DNA of 64,000 bases from Salinilacustrithrix flava (GCA_024128875.1 JAMYFF010000001.1:434001-498000); one strand, 5' to 3'. Positions 8,424 through 18,483 are shown, counted from the first letter of the stretch. A program made the numbers and translations. The notes: generated from the letters alone by a model not told the origin.

Positions 8424-8522
8424 GTGTTCCTCTTCTTCTCGAACCGGCTCGGCTGCCTCGGCTCGATCGTCCTGTCCGTGGTGCTGTCGCTGGTCCTGAT
8501 CGCGATCCTGCGCGCCCTGTAG
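8424..8522 (+). CDS. tiny single-pass membrane protein (32 aa)
   Basis: GTG-started frame of 32 codons: a short N-terminus (MFLFFSNRLGCLGSIV) followed by an uninterrupted hydrophobic helix (LSVVLSLVLIAILRAL). Very similar tiny proteins with the 'SNRLGCLGS' opening occur in other actinobacteria as I recall them, usually unannotated. One transmembrane segment with almost no soluble part. Function unknown. It lies in the 190-nt gap before the acyl-CoA ligase. Confidence 0.6.
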   Translation: MFLFFSNRLGCLGSIVLSVVLSLVLIAILRAL

Positions 8523-8592
8523 CCCGGAGGCCGCCCGCGCCCCGCTACCTTCCCCGCCGACAACACGGGGACGACGACCACAGGGGGACACC

Positions 8593-10248
<1,656 letters not shown>

Positions 10249-10333
10249 ACGACGCCCGCCCGGGGAAGGGAGGGCTCGGCGGTGCGCCGGGGCCGCGCTC
10301 CGCCGTCCGGAGACAAGGCCCCGAGGAGCTCCC

Positions 10334-10612
10334 GTGTCCGACATCTCCATCACCCCCGCAGGGTTGCTCATCGCCTTCTTCGCGCTCGTGGTCCTGGTCG
10401 CCCTGCTGGTGGCCGCACGGGCGTGGTCACCGAAGCGCCGCGCCGCCGACGACGACGGCGGACCCGTGATCGACCTGACCTACCTCGAGCGGGCGATCAA
10501 GTCCGACGAGGAGGCGGCCCGGCGACGCCGGGACGAGCACAAGCCCCTGCTCAGCCAGGCACCGAGCGCCGAGCCCGACCGGGCCCACCCGCTGCCGACC
10601 GACGAGCGATAG
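10334..10612 (+). CDS. single-pass membrane protein of unknown function
   Basis: 92 aa from a GTG preceded by GAGGAG. One N-terminal transmembrane helix (LLIAFFALVVLVALLVAARAW), then a charged cytoplasmic tail rich in Asp, Arg and Glu with VIDLTYLERAIKSDEEAARRRR, a likely short amphipathic helix. No family recognised. The frame stops 2 nt before the end of the convergent VOC gene. Confidence 0.68.
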   Translation: MSDISITPAGLLIAFFALVVLVALLVAARAWSPKRRAADDDGGPVIDLTYLERAIKSDEEAARRRRDEHKPLLSQAPSAEPDRAHPLPTDER

Positions 10613-10613
10613 C

Positions 10614-11033
10614 TCAGCCCGGCATCTCGAAGCTGCTCGGCGCGCTCACCATCCAGAGCGTCCCCCAGCGGTCCGCGCACGCGCCGAACCCCGGCGACCA
10701 GAACGTCTCGCCGAAGTCCATCTCGACCTGACCGCCCTCGGCGAGCGCTTCGAACGCGCGCTTGGCCGCGTCGACGTCTGCTGCCTCGTGGTGGATGTAG
10801 GTGCCCGAGGGCGGGCTGCTCATGTCGGGGTCGTCGGACGCCATGATCATGGCGTCGCCCACCATCAGCGCCGCGTGGAGGACCATGTCGGGGTCCCAGC
10901 CGGGCGGGGTGTCCTCGCCGGCGGGCATGTCGCCGGCGCCCATGATGTGGAGGTCACCGCCGAAGATCTCCTGGTAGCGGGTGAACGCCTCGCGGCAGGT
11001 CCCCTTGAAGTTGAGGTACGGGTGGAAGGCCAT
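10614..11033 (-). CDS. VOC-superfamily (PhnB/glyoxalase-like) protein
   Basis: 139 aa of the PhnB-like branch of the vicinal-oxygen-chelate fold: HPYLNFKGTCREAFTRYQEIFGG at the start, the central strands LHAALMVGDAMIMASDD, and the terminal FWSPGFGACADRWGTLWMV. These small cytosolic dimers are often annotated as 3-demethylubiquinone methyltransferase-like by distant similarity, which is not evidence for that activity. ATG 11033 has GAGGAG about 8 nt upstream. Function unknown. Confidence 0.82.
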   Translation of the reverse strand: MAFHPYLNFKGTCREAFTRYQEIFGGDLHIMGAGDMPAGEDTPPGWDPDMVLHAALMVGDAMIMASDDPDMSSPPSGTYIHHEAADVDAAKRAFEALAEGGQVEMDFGETFWSPGFGACADRWGTLWMVSAPSSFEMPG

Positions 11034-11123
11034 CGTGGGCTCCTCGGGTCAGGTGGTGGGATTGATCTTCGCGACCTGACGGGACGAGGGCCACGGAATC
11101 ATCGGTGGGGAATCATCGGCGCC

Positions 11124-11831
11124 TCAGCCGATGACCTCGAACGTGGTGGCGAGGCCGACACCCGCCGCCTGACCGGCCGCCTCGGCACCGCCGCGCAGGA
11201 ACGCCTCCGGGTTCGCCATGTCCCCCTGGAGGTGGCGGAGGTAGGTGGCGTGGCACTGCAGGGATTCGACGCCGGCGTCGAAGGTGTCCGTGACGTCTAC
11301 GAAGTGGGTGGCCTGCGGGCTGGCGTTGAACGCGGTGAAGCGGACGCCGTCCCAGGCCTCGCCGCTGTCGGGGAACACCCAGGGGTTGGCGGCATCGCGC
11401 ACGGCATCGAGCAGGGCCCGGCCCACGGCGCGGTGGTCGGCGTGGTTCCAGGAGGGGCCGCCCCAGGAGTCGTGGTGGTTGATGGACAGCACCACGTCGG
11501 GCCGGTACCGCCGGATCTCCGCCGCCAGGTGCCGGCGCAGCTCGAGGCCCTCGACGACGACGCCGTCGGGGTGGCCGAGGAACTCCACGTCGGTCACGCC
11601 CACGACGGCGCAGCTGGCGACCTGCTCCTCCCGGCGGATGTGGCGCGCCTGCTCCGGCGGCATCGTGGAGATGCCGGCCTCGCCGTCCGTCACCAGCACG
11701 TAGCCGACCCACCTGCCCTGCGCGGTCCAGCGGGCCACGGCGGACGCGGCCCCGTACTCCATGTCGTCGGGGTGGGCGACGACGGCGAGGGCCCGGTCCC
11801 AGTCCTCGGGGAACGCATCGAGCTCGGTCAC
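11124..11831 (-). CDS. PIG-L/LmbE-family deacetylase
   Basis: 235 aa from GTG 11831, which has a GAGGAGG ribosome binding site. The metal site of the PIG-L/LmbE family is present: AHPDDMEYGA (H20-P-D22-D23), the second set NHHDSWGG and NHADHRAVG later in the chain. This family includes the mycothiol enzymes MshB and Mca and many N-acetyl-sugar deacetylases. Without flanking mycothiol genes I would not choose between these. It starts 10 nt after the stop of the ThDP enzyme gene, so the two form an operon. Confidence 0.85.
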   Translation of the reverse strand: MTELDAFPEDWDRALAVVAHPDDMEYGAASAVARWTAQGRWVGYVLVTDGEAGISTMPPEQARHIRREEQVASCAVVGVTDVEFLGHPDGVVVEGLELRRHLAAEIRRYRPDVVLSINHHDSWGGPSWNHADHRAVGRALLDAVRDAANPWVFPDSGEAWDGVRFTAFNASPQATHFVDVTDTFDAGVESLQCHATYLRHLQGDMANPEAFLRGGAEAAGQAAGVGLATTFEVIG

Positions 11832-11841
11832 GGGAGCCTCC

Positions 11842-13461
11842 TCAGGCCAGGTTGGACGAGCGCGGGTAGGCGTCGGCCGGGTCGGTGAGCACGTTGACGA
11901 GGTAGGGCACGCCGGAGGCGAACGCGCGGTCCATGGCCGGGCCGATCTCGTCGGGGTCGGTGACCGTCTCGCCGGCACCGCCGAGGGCCTTGACCACGTC
12001 GTCGTAGCGGGTGCCGGGTTGGAGGTCGGCGGCGACGTCGTAGCCGTAGACCATCTGCATCGGGTGCTTCTCCAGGCCCCAGATGCCGTTGTTGCCCACG
12101 ACCATGACGACGGGGAGGTCGTGGCGGACGAGGGTGTCCACGTCCATGAGCGAGAAGCCGGCCGCGCCGTCGCCGAGCAGCACCACGACCTGGCGGTCCG
12201 GGTGGGTGACCCGAGCCGCGATGGCACCGCCCATGCCGGTGCCGAGGCAGCCGAACGGGCCGGTGTCGAGCCAGGACCCGGGCGTCTGCACGTCGACGTA
12301 CTTGCCGGCGTAGCTGACGAAGTCGCCGCCATCGCACACGACCACGGCGTCGCGGTCCAGGCGCTTGGCCAGCTCGCCGTAGATGCGGGTCGGCTTGATC
12401 GGGTCGTCGCCGGCAGCGAGCAGCGGCGCGTCGGCCTCCCGGGCGGCGGACTCGGCGTCGGTGAGGCGAACGATCCAGGGCTCGTGGTCGGCCCGGTCGC
12501 CGGTGTGGTCGGCCCAGCCCTGCAGCACGGTGGCCAGGTCGCCGCTGACCCGGATGGCCGGTTCGACGTGGCCGGGTTCGAGGCTGGGGTGGTCGACGAC
12601 GTGGATGACCTCGGCGTCGCCGAAGCTCCCGAAGCCGAGGCGGAAGTCCAGGGGCGTGCCGATCACCACCACCACGTCGGCCTCGGCCTTGAGCAGGCTG
12701 CGGGTGCGGCTGAAGCAGAGCTCGTGGTCGGCGGGGACCGTGCCCCGGCCGAGGCCGTTGAGGAACACGGGCACCCGCAGCGCCTCGACGGCGGCGACGA
12801 GGGCCTCGTGCGCGCCGCCCCACCACACGTCGGAGCCCGCGATGATCGCCGGGGACGTCGCGGTGGCGATCCGGTCGGCGGCGCGGCGGACCGCGTCGGG
12901 GTCCGGTGCCGGACCGGTCGGCTGCACCGGGCCGGGGGCCTCGACCTCGGCCATGCCGAACACGACGTCGAGCGGGAAGTCGAGGAACACCGGGCCGCGA
13001 TGCGGAGTGAGGGCGGTCTCCACCGCATGGGCGACATCGGCGGCGATGCGGTCGGTGGCGGTGACCGTGGCGGCGTGCTTGGTGATGGGCACGAGCAGCG
13101 GGACGTGGTCGAACTCCTGCAGCGAGCCCGAGCCCCACCGCTCCTGCGGGGCCCGGCCACCGAGCACCAGCACGGGTGAGCCGTTGAACTGGGCACCGGT
13201 GATGGCGCTGATGCCGTTGGTGACGCCGGGGCCGGCGGTGAGCACGGCGACGCCCACGTTGCGGGTCAGCTTGGCGGCGGCCTCGGCGGCGAAGGTGGCG
13301 GTCTGCTCGTGGCGCACGTCGAGGATGCGCACGTTCGGCTCCCGCTTCACCGCCGCGTCGTAGAACGGGAAGATGTGCCCGCCCGACAGGGTGTAGATGG
13401 TGTCGACGCCCGCGTTGCGAAGGACGGACAGGGCCAGCTCGCCGCCGTGGTCGTTCAGCAT
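11842..13461 (-). CDS. thiamine-diphosphate enzyme, acetolactate-synthase-like
   Basis: 539 aa with the three ThDP-enzyme domains. The PYR domain has the catalytic Glu at E52 (DVRHEQTATFAAEA) and GPGVTNGISAI. The central dinucleotide-like domain contains VFLNGLGRGTVPADH. The PP domain has the metal/diphosphate motif GDGAAGFSLMDVDTLVRHDLPVVMVVGNN. The PYR and PP motifs are those of acetolactate synthase, glyoxylate carboligase and oxalyl-CoA decarboxylase relatives. No regulatory subunit (ilvN) or other branched-chain gene is nearby, so a catabolic role is likelier than valine biosynthesis. ATG 13461. First gene of an operon with the PIG-L deacetylase. Confidence 0.87.
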   Translation of the reverse strand: MLNDHGGELALSVLRNAGVDTIYTLSGGHIFPFYDAAVKREPNVRILDVRHEQTATFAAEAAAKLTRNVGVAVLTAGPGVTNGISAITGAQFNGSPVLVLGGRAPQERWGSGSLQEFDHVPLLVPITKHAATVTATDRIAADVAHAVETALTPHRGPVFLDFPLDVVFGMAEVEAPGPVQPTGPAPDPDAVRRAADRIATATSPAIIAGSDVWWGGAHEALVAAVEALRVPVFLNGLGRGTVPADHELCFSRTRSLLKAEADVVVVIGTPLDFRLGFGSFGDAEVIHVVDHPSLEPGHVEPAIRVSGDLATVLQGWADHTGDRADHEPWIVRLTDAESAAREADAPLLAAGDDPIKPTRIYGELAKRLDRDAVVVCDGGDFVSYAGKYVDVQTPGSWLDTGPFGCLGTGMGGAIAARVTHPDRQVVVLLGDGAAGFSLMDVDTLVRHDLPVVMVVGNNGIWGLEKHPMQMVYGYDVAADLQPGTRYDDVVKALGGAGETVTDPDEIGPAMDRAFASGVPYLVNVLTDPADAYPRSSNLA

Positions 13462-13519
13462 CCGGCCAGCCTGGCAAAGCGAACCCCCGGCCCGCGGCCG
13501 GTGCGCGAACCTGCTCGCC

Positions 13520-14050
13520 ATGACCGAAGCTGCCGGCGCCATCGTCCCCGACGACAAGGACTGGACCTGGGTGCTGGAGCGCCCGTGTCCCGAGTGCGGG
13601 TTCGACGCCCGCTCGATCGACGTCACCGAGGTCGGCGACCTCACCCGGGCCAACGCGTCCGCCTGGCAGCGGGTGCTCGCCGCCCCCGACGCCGGCCACC
13701 GCCCCTCGCCGGATCGCTGGTCCCCGCTCGAGTACGCCTGCCACGTGCGCGACGTCTTCCGCCTCTTCGGCGAGCGGCTCGACCTGATGCTCACGCAGGA
13801 CGGTCCGCACTACGCCAACTGGGACCAGGACGCCACCGCCATCGAGGACGACTACGCCAGCCAGTCACCGGTGGCCGTGGCGGTGGAGCTCACCCGGGCC
13901 GGCGCGACGCTGGCCGACCGGTTCGACGCCGTCGAGGGCGACCAGTGGAAGCGCACCGGCTACCGCTCCGACGGGGCCGAGTTCACGGTGGACACCTTCG
14001 CCCGCTACTTCATGCACGACCCGGTGCACCACCTCTGGGACGTGCGCTGA
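13520..14050 (+). CDS. DinB-family protein, probable thiol-dependent enzyme
   Basis: 176 aa. Four-helix bundle of the DinB/YfiT fold with the metal-binding histidines spread along the chain: SPLEYACHVRDVFRLFGERLD and the C-terminal RYFMHDPVHHLWDV. A short N-terminal CPECGFD motif precedes the bundle. Actinobacterial relatives are mycothiol-dependent S-transferases or isomerases, but the substrate is unknown. ATG 13520 chosen because upstream in-frame sequence is antisense to the divergent ThDP gene. The GNAT gene starts 3 nt after its stop. Confidence 0.84.
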   Translation: MTEAAGAIVPDDKDWTWVLERPCPECGFDARSIDVTEVGDLTRANASAWQRVLAAPDAGHRPSPDRWSPLEYACHVRDVFRLFGERLDLMLTQDGPHYANWDQDATAIEDDYASQSPVAVAVELTRAGATLADRFDAVEGDQWKRTGYRSDGAEFTVDTFARYFMHDPVHHLWDVR

Positions 14051-14053
14051 ACG

Positions 14054-14536
14054 ATGGAGATCCGCCCCGCCCGCCCCGACGAGTTCGCCGCCCTCGGTCA
14101 GCTCACGCTCGAGGCGTACCGCACGGTCGGTCCGCAGTCGGCGGCGTACGAGGCCGAGCTGGTCGACGTCGCTCACCGGGCCGAGCACGCCACCGTGCTG
14201 GTCGCTGCCGATGACGACGGCACGCCCCTCGGCTGCGTCACCCTCGTGCTACCCGGGCCGAACGTGCTCTCCGAGCACCGGGAGCCCGAGGCCGCATCCA
14301 TCCGGATGCTGGGCGTCGCGCCGGGGGCGCGCGGCCGGGGCATCGGCGAAGCGCTGACCCTGGCTGCCATGGAGGAGGCCCGAGCGGTCGGGGCGACGGC
14401 GATGGTGCTGCACTCGGCCACGGACATGGCCGCCGCCCACCGCCTCTACCGGCGGCTCGGCTTCGTGCGCGACGAGGCGCTCGACTGGGTGCCCGAGCCC
14501 GACGTGGAGCTGCTCGGGTTCCGGCTGGCGCTGTAG
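14054..14536 (+). CDS. GNAT-family N-acetyltransferase
   Basis: 160 aa. The acetyl-CoA-binding motif A is clear (IRMLGVAPGARGRGIGEALT), followed by motif B around AAHRLYRRLGFVRDEALDWV. The N-terminal MEIRPARPDEFAALGQLTLEAY strand-helix is typical of the family. Substrate cannot be inferred. It lies 3 nt after the DinB gene, so the two are cotranscribed. It converges on the MFS exporter with a 1-nt gap. Confidence 0.88.
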   Translation: MEIRPARPDEFAALGQLTLEAYRTVGPQSAAYEAELVDVAHRAEHATVLVAADDDGTPLGCVTLVLPGPNVLSEHREPEAASIRMLGVAPGARGRGIGEALTLAAMEEARAVGATAMVLHSATDMAAAHRLYRRLGFVRDEALDWVPEPDVELLGFRLAL

Positions 14537-14537
14537 C

Positions 14538-16139
14538 TCAGTCGACCAGGGTGGACGGCTCGGCCAGGCCGGGGTCGTCGTCCCGGGGCGGGCTCACGAA
14601 CGGCGCCGGCGTGGTGCGGGGCAGCAGCTTCCACGACACGAAGGCGGCGACGAACACCACGGCCGAGCCGACCAGCGCGGCGAGGTTGAGGCCGTCGACG
14701 AAGGCCTGCTTGGCCGCGAGGGCGAGGGCATCGCCCTGGGCACCGCCGACCTGACCGGCCACGGCGAGGGCGCCGGCCAGGCCGCTGTCGACCACGCCCC
14801 GGGCCGCGTCGGGCAGGCCGACGAGGGAGGCGCCGATGCCGCTGGTGTACTGCGAGGTCACGACCGAGCCGAGCACGGCCACGCCGAGGGCGCCACCGAG
14901 CTCGCGGGTGGTGTCGTTCATGGCCGAACCGACGCCGGCCCGCCCGAGCGGCACCGACGACATGATCAGCGTGGTGAGCGGGGTCATGGTGATGGCCATG
15001 CCGAGGCCGAGGGGCAGCACCGAGGCGTAGACGTGGGCGAGCGAGCTGTCGACGCCGATGCTGGAGAACGCGGCCAGGCCGCCGGCGGTGAAGGTGAGCC
15101 CGACGGGCACGATCCGGGCCGCACCCCAGCGGGCCACCAGCTTCGGGACCCGCGGAGCCACCAGCATCATGATGAAGGCGAAGGGCAGCTGGAACAGGCC
15201 GGACTCGAACGGGGTGTAGCCGAGCACCATCTGCAGGTACTGCGCCATGAGGAAGAACGTGCCGAACATGGCGAAGAACGTCAGCGTGATGCCGGCCGAG
15301 GCCACGCTGAAGCGGCGGTCCTTGAACAGCGACAGGTCCAGCATCGGGAACCGGGCGGTGCGCTCCCGGGCGCCGAAGGCGACGATGGCGACCAGGGCGA
15401 CGCCGAAGGTGAGCAGCGTCTGGCCCGAGAGCCAGCCGTAGTGGGGGGCCTCGATGATGGCGTAGACGAGGGCACCGAGGCCGATGATCGACAGCAGCGC
15501 GCCGGGCACGTCGAGGGGGCTCTCGGCCGGGTCCTTCGAGCTCGGCACCAGCAGGGCGCCGGCGATGAGGGCGGCGAGGATGAACGGCACGTTCACCAGG
15601 AACACCGAGCCCCAGAAGAAGTGCTCGAGCAGCCAGCCGGATGCGATGGGGCCGAGGGCGGCGCCGCCGCCGGAGATGCCGGCCCAGATGGCGATGGCCT
15701 TGGGGCGCTCCTCGGCGGAGAAGACGTTGGTGAGGATGGACAGCGTCGAGGGCATGACGAACGCCGCCGCGATGCCCATGACGGCACGGGAGGCGATGAC
15801 CGCCTGGGCGGTGTCGGCCGTGGACGCGAACGCCGCCCCGAGCAGGAACACGAGCAGGCCGGCCTGGAGCGCGCCCTTGCGACCCCAGCGGTCGCCGAGG
15901 GTGCCGGCGGTGAAGAGCAGCCCGGCGAAGACCAGGGCGTAGGCGTCGACCATCCACTGCAGCTGGCTGGTGGAGGCGTCGAGCTCGGCGGCCAGCGTGG
16001 GCAGCGCCACGTTCAGGCTCGTGTTGCCGATGATCACGATCATCAGGCTGAGGCAGAGCACCGCGAGGATCAGCCAGCGGCGGGCGTGGACCTCGGGGGC
16101 GATCTCGGGTTCGGGGAGGGGGATCGCGGGGGCGTCCAC
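14538..16139 (-). CDS. MFS drug-resistance transporter, DHA2 (EmrB/QacA) family, 14 TM
   Basis: 533 aa inner-membrane antiporter. The DHA2-type motif C and N-terminal SLNVALPTLAAELDASTSQLQWMVDAYALVFAGLLFTAG are evident, followed by motif A GTLGDRWGRKG. About 14 hydrophobic segments follow, and the last one is VGSAVVFVAAFVSWKLLP near the C-terminus. It probably exports a hydrophobic compound with proton exchange. It is divergent from a TetR repressor across a 154-nt region containing two copies of a 13-bp repeat, the usual arrangement for an inducible efflux pump. Confidence 0.92.
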   Translation of the reverse strand: MDAPAIPLPEPEIAPEVHARRWLILAVLCLSLMIVIIGNTSLNVALPTLAAELDASTSQLQWMVDAYALVFAGLLFTAGTLGDRWGRKGALQAGLLVFLLGAAFASTADTAQAVIASRAVMGIAAAFVMPSTLSILTNVFSAEERPKAIAIWAGISGGGAALGPIASGWLLEHFFWGSVFLVNVPFILAALIAGALLVPSSKDPAESPLDVPGALLSIIGLGALVYAIIEAPHYGWLSGQTLLTFGVALVAIVAFGARERTARFPMLDLSLFKDRRFSVASAGITLTFFAMFGTFFLMAQYLQMVLGYTPFESGLFQLPFAFIMMLVAPRVPKLVARWGAARIVPVGLTFTAGGLAAFSSIGVDSSLAHVYASVLPLGLGMAITMTPLTTLIMSSVPLGRAGVGSAMNDTTRELGGALGVAVLGSVVTSQYTSGIGASLVGLPDAARGVVDSGLAGALAVAGQVGGAQGDALALAAKQAFVDGLNLAALVGSAVVFVAAFVSWKLLPRTTPAPFVSPPRDDDPGLAEPSTLVD

Positions 16140-16203
16140 GGGCGTTGCTCCGCTCGTCTTCGAAGGATCAGATCAGAAGGGGTCTCCGCACCGGACCAGG
16201 GGG

Positions 16204-16283
16204 AGGTTCCGATACGAAGACGTTTCGCAATGGTAACGGCATCAACCAGGCCGCTGCACGGTGTATTCCGAGGTTTCGATACG
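16204..16283. promoter_or_regulatory. candidate TetR operator region between efflux pump and repressor
   Basis: AGGTTCCGATACG at 16204-16216 and AGGTTTCGATACG at 16271-16283 are direct repeats differing at one base, 67 bp apart. A CGAA-N5-TTCG inverted element follows the first copy. Each repeat lies close to one of the divergent starts, so the TetR protein may bind both. Confidence 0.45.
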
Positions 16284-16293
16284 GTGGTGACCC

Positions 16294-16872
16294 ATGGCAC
16301 GGCCCCGCAGCGAGGAGGCCCGCCTCCGCACGATCGAGGCGACCATCGAGGCGCTGCTCGAGCTCGGCGCCGAGGGCCTCACCATGGAGGAGATCGCCGA
16401 GCGCTCCGGCGTGGCGAAGTCCACCATCTACCGCCACTTCGGGACGCGGGAGCACCTGGTCACCGAGTCGGTTCGGTCGTGCGTGGTGGAGCAGCCCACG
16501 CCTGACTCGGGCTCGCTGGCCGACGACCTCACCGACCTGTTCACCCGCTACGACGAGTCCGAGGAGACCAAGCGGCTGAACGAGCTGATCCCGCTGCTCA
16601 TCGACGGCGCCCGGCGCGACGCCGGCATGCGCGAGGTGCTCGACGCGCTGCTGGTGGAGCGCCAGCGCCCGATGCGCACGGTGCTGAAGCTGGCCCAGGC
16701 CCGGGGCGAGATCGACCCCGACCTCGACCTCGACGTGGCCGTCGCCGTGCTGATCGGCCCGTTCACCTACCGGCGCATGGTGCAGGACGCCGAGATCACC
16801 GACGAGTTCGTCGCCGCCGTGGTCCAGACCGGCATCGCCGCGCTGCGCTCCACCGCACCCGGGACGGACTGA
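16294..16872 (+). CDS. TetR-family transcriptional repressor
   Basis: 192 aa. The N-terminal helix-turn-helix is standard (AEGLTMEEIAERSGVAKSTIYRHFGTREHLV, about residues 27-57), followed by an all-helical ligand-binding and dimerisation domain that is variable as expected. Divergent from the DHA2 exporter, so it most likely represses that gene and itself, released by an exported substrate. Confidence 0.92.
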   Translation: MARPRSEEARLRTIEATIEALLELGAEGLTMEEIAERSGVAKSTIYRHFGTREHLVTESVRSCVVEQPTPDSGSLADDLTDLFTRYDESEETKRLNELIPLLIDGARRDAGMREVLDALLVERQRPMRTVLKLAQARGEIDPDLDLDVAVAVLIGPFTYRRMVQDAEITDEFVAAVVQTGIAALRSTAPGTD

Positions 16873-16888
16873 GCCGGACGCCCGACGC

Positions 16889-16933
16889 TTGCACCGACCG
16901 GCGCGTCCCGATTAGATGTTCGGTATACCTAAC
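16889..16933 (+). promoter_or_regulatory. promoter and palindromic operator of the siderophore uptake operon
   Basis: TTGCAC (16889-16894), 17 nt, TTAGAT (16912-16917) resembles a housekeeping promoter. Overlapping its start site is GTTCGGTATACCTAAC (16918-16933), a 16-bp palindrome with one mismatched pair. Position and the ACCTAA half-site suggest control by an iron-dependent DtxR/IdeR-like repressor, but spacing differs from the classical 19-bp box. Confidence 0.45.
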
Positions 16934-16960
16934 ACCCGAGGTGCAGACATCCTGCCGCGG

Positions 16961-17704
16961 GTGCACCTCTGCGAGGTCGTCCGGACCCGGCCGGTCACGC
17001 CGATGGTGCAGCGGGTCACGCTCGGCGGCTGCGGGCTCGCCGGCTTCCCCGCGGTGGGCGCCGATGCGTTCGCCTACCTGCTCCTGCCGCCGGCGGGTCG
17101 CAGCGAGCTGACCATCGGGCTCGACTTCGACTGGGCCCACGTCCGGTCGATGGCGAAGGACGAGCGACCCCGCGGCGCCTACTACAGCGTCCGCCACCAC
17201 CGGCCCGAGGAGCTCGAGATCGACCTCGACGTCGTGGTGCACGACGACGGGATCGCCGCCGGCTGGGCCGCAGCCGCCGCGCCCGGCGACAAGGCGGCGC
17301 TGTGGGGGCCCCGGGTCCTGTTCCGCCCGCCGGCCGACGCGGCCTGGACGCTGCTGGTCGCCGACAACACCGCGGTGCCGGCGATGCTGTCGATCCTCGA
17401 CCACCGACCGGTCGACCACCGGGTCGTCGCGGTGGCCGAGGTGGCCGACGACGCCGAGGTGCGCGACGTCCGGCCCGGGCCGTGCGTGGACCTGCGCTGG
17501 GCCCGGCGGGACCGCGGCGAGCGGGCCGCAGACGTGGTGCGCGCCCTGCGGCTGCCCCCCGGGCCCGGCTACGCGTGGGGCGGCGGCGAGCACGCCTGGG
17601 TCCAGGAGCTGGACGCGCTGGTGGCCGACGTCCACGGCATCGACGCCGAGCGTCGCTCGCTCACGTCGTACTGGCGTCGCAACCAGCCGACCGGGCTGCG
17701 ATGA
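16961..17704 (+). CDS. siderophore-interacting protein (flavin-dependent ferric-siderophore reductase)
   Basis: SIP/ViuB-family cytosolic reductase that would release iron from an imported siderophore. FAD-binding beta barrel (VVRTRPVTPMVQRVTLGGCGL, then RGAYYSVRHHRPEELEIDLDVVVHDDGIAAGWAA) and C-terminal NAD(P)H-binding SIP domain ending SLTSYWRRNQPTG. An in-frame ATG at 16916 exists, but it lies inside the predicted -10 and operator, so GTG 16961 (247 aa) is preferred. The extra 15 residues would not belong to the fold. Its stop overlaps the ATPase start (ATGA). Confidence 0.83.
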   Translation: MHLCEVVRTRPVTPMVQRVTLGGCGLAGFPAVGADAFAYLLLPPAGRSELTIGLDFDWAHVRSMAKDERPRGAYYSVRHHRPEELEIDLDVVVHDDGIAAGWAAAAAPGDKAALWGPRVLFRPPADAAWTLLVADNTAVPAMLSILDHRPVDHRVVAVAEVADDAEVRDVRPGPCVDLRWARRDRGERAADVVRALRLPPGPGYAWGGGEHAWVQELDALVADVHGIDAERRSLTSYWRRNQPTGLR

Positions 17705-18483
17705 GCGCGCTCACGACCCACGGGCTGTGCGTCGGTCACGGTGACCGCACGGTCGTGGCCGACGCCGAGCTGACCTTCGAACCCGGCCGCTGCACCGCGA
17801 TCGTCGGTGCGAACGGCTCGGGCAAGTCGACCCTGCTGCGCACCGTGGCCGGCCTGGCCGCGCCGCTCGGCGGCCATGTCCGGCTGGGCGACCGCGACCT
17901 CGGCTCGCTGCGGGCGCGGGAGCTCGCCCGCCACCTGGCCTTCCTGCCCCAGGCGCCGCTCGTGCCGGCGGGGATCACCGTGGCCGAGCTGGTCGCGCTC
18001 GGGCGCCACCCGCACCGGCGCCTGCTCGGCGCGCCGTCCGCAGGCGACGATGCCGCCGTGGCCGAGGCCATGGCCCAGACCGGCCTCGGACCCCTGGCCG
18101 AGCGCCCGGTCGACCAGCTCTCCGGCGGCGAGCGTCAGCGGGTGTGGATCGCCGTCGCCCTCGCCCAGCAGGCCCCGGTGCTGCTGCTCGACGAGCCGAC
18201 CACCTTCCTCGACATCCGCCACCAGCTCGAGGTGCTCGCCCTGGCCCGCCAGCTCTGCGACGAGGGCGGGCGCACCGTCGTGGCCGTCCTCCACGACCTC
18301 AACCAGGCGGCTGCGTTCGCCGACCAGCTCGTGGTCGTGGGCGACGGCCGGATCCTGGCCCAGGGCCCGCCCGGCGACGTGCTGTCCGCCGAGCTGCTGG
18401 CGCAGGCCTTCGGCGTGCACGCCGAGGTCCACCTCGACGACGAGGCCCGGCCCACGTGCCGGTTCCACGCCGCCCTCGTCTGA
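17701..18483 (+). CDS. iron-siderophore ABC transporter, ATP-binding protein (FecE/FhuC-like)
   Basis: 260 aa ATPase of the vitamin B12/ferric-siderophore importer family. Walker A GANGSGKST, Q-loop LPQAPLVPAGIT, signature LSGGERQRVWIA, Walker B VLLLDEPTTFLD and switch His (VLHDLNQAA) are all intact. It powers the fused permease encoded two genes downstream. It starts within the stop codon of the SIP gene, so translation is coupled. Confidence 0.93.
   Translation: MSALTTHGLCVGHGDRTVVADAELTFEPGRCTAIVGANGSGKSTLLRTVAGLAAPLGGHVRLGDRDLGSLRARELARHLAFLPQAPLVPAGITVAELVALGRHPHRRLLGAPSAGDDAAVAEAMAQTGLGPLAERPVDQLSGGERQRVWIAVALAQQAPVLLLDEPTTFLDIRHQLEVLALARQLCDEGGRTVVAVLHDLNQAAAFADQLVVVGDGRILAQGPPGDVLSAELLAQAFGVHAEVHLDDEARPTCRFHAALV

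Noticed and set aside
11842..13461. Acetolactate synthase large subunit (ilvB) for valine biosynthesis
   Set aside because: No small subunit or branched-chain pathway gene is nearby, and it is paired with a PIG-L deacetylase. Only the general ThDP-enzyme assignment is supported.
16916..16960. ATG 16916 as the start of the siderophore reductase
   Set aside because: It falls inside a plausible -10 and palindromic operator, adds 15 residues outside the family fold, and has no ribosome binding site. GTG 16961 is preferred, with moderate confidence.
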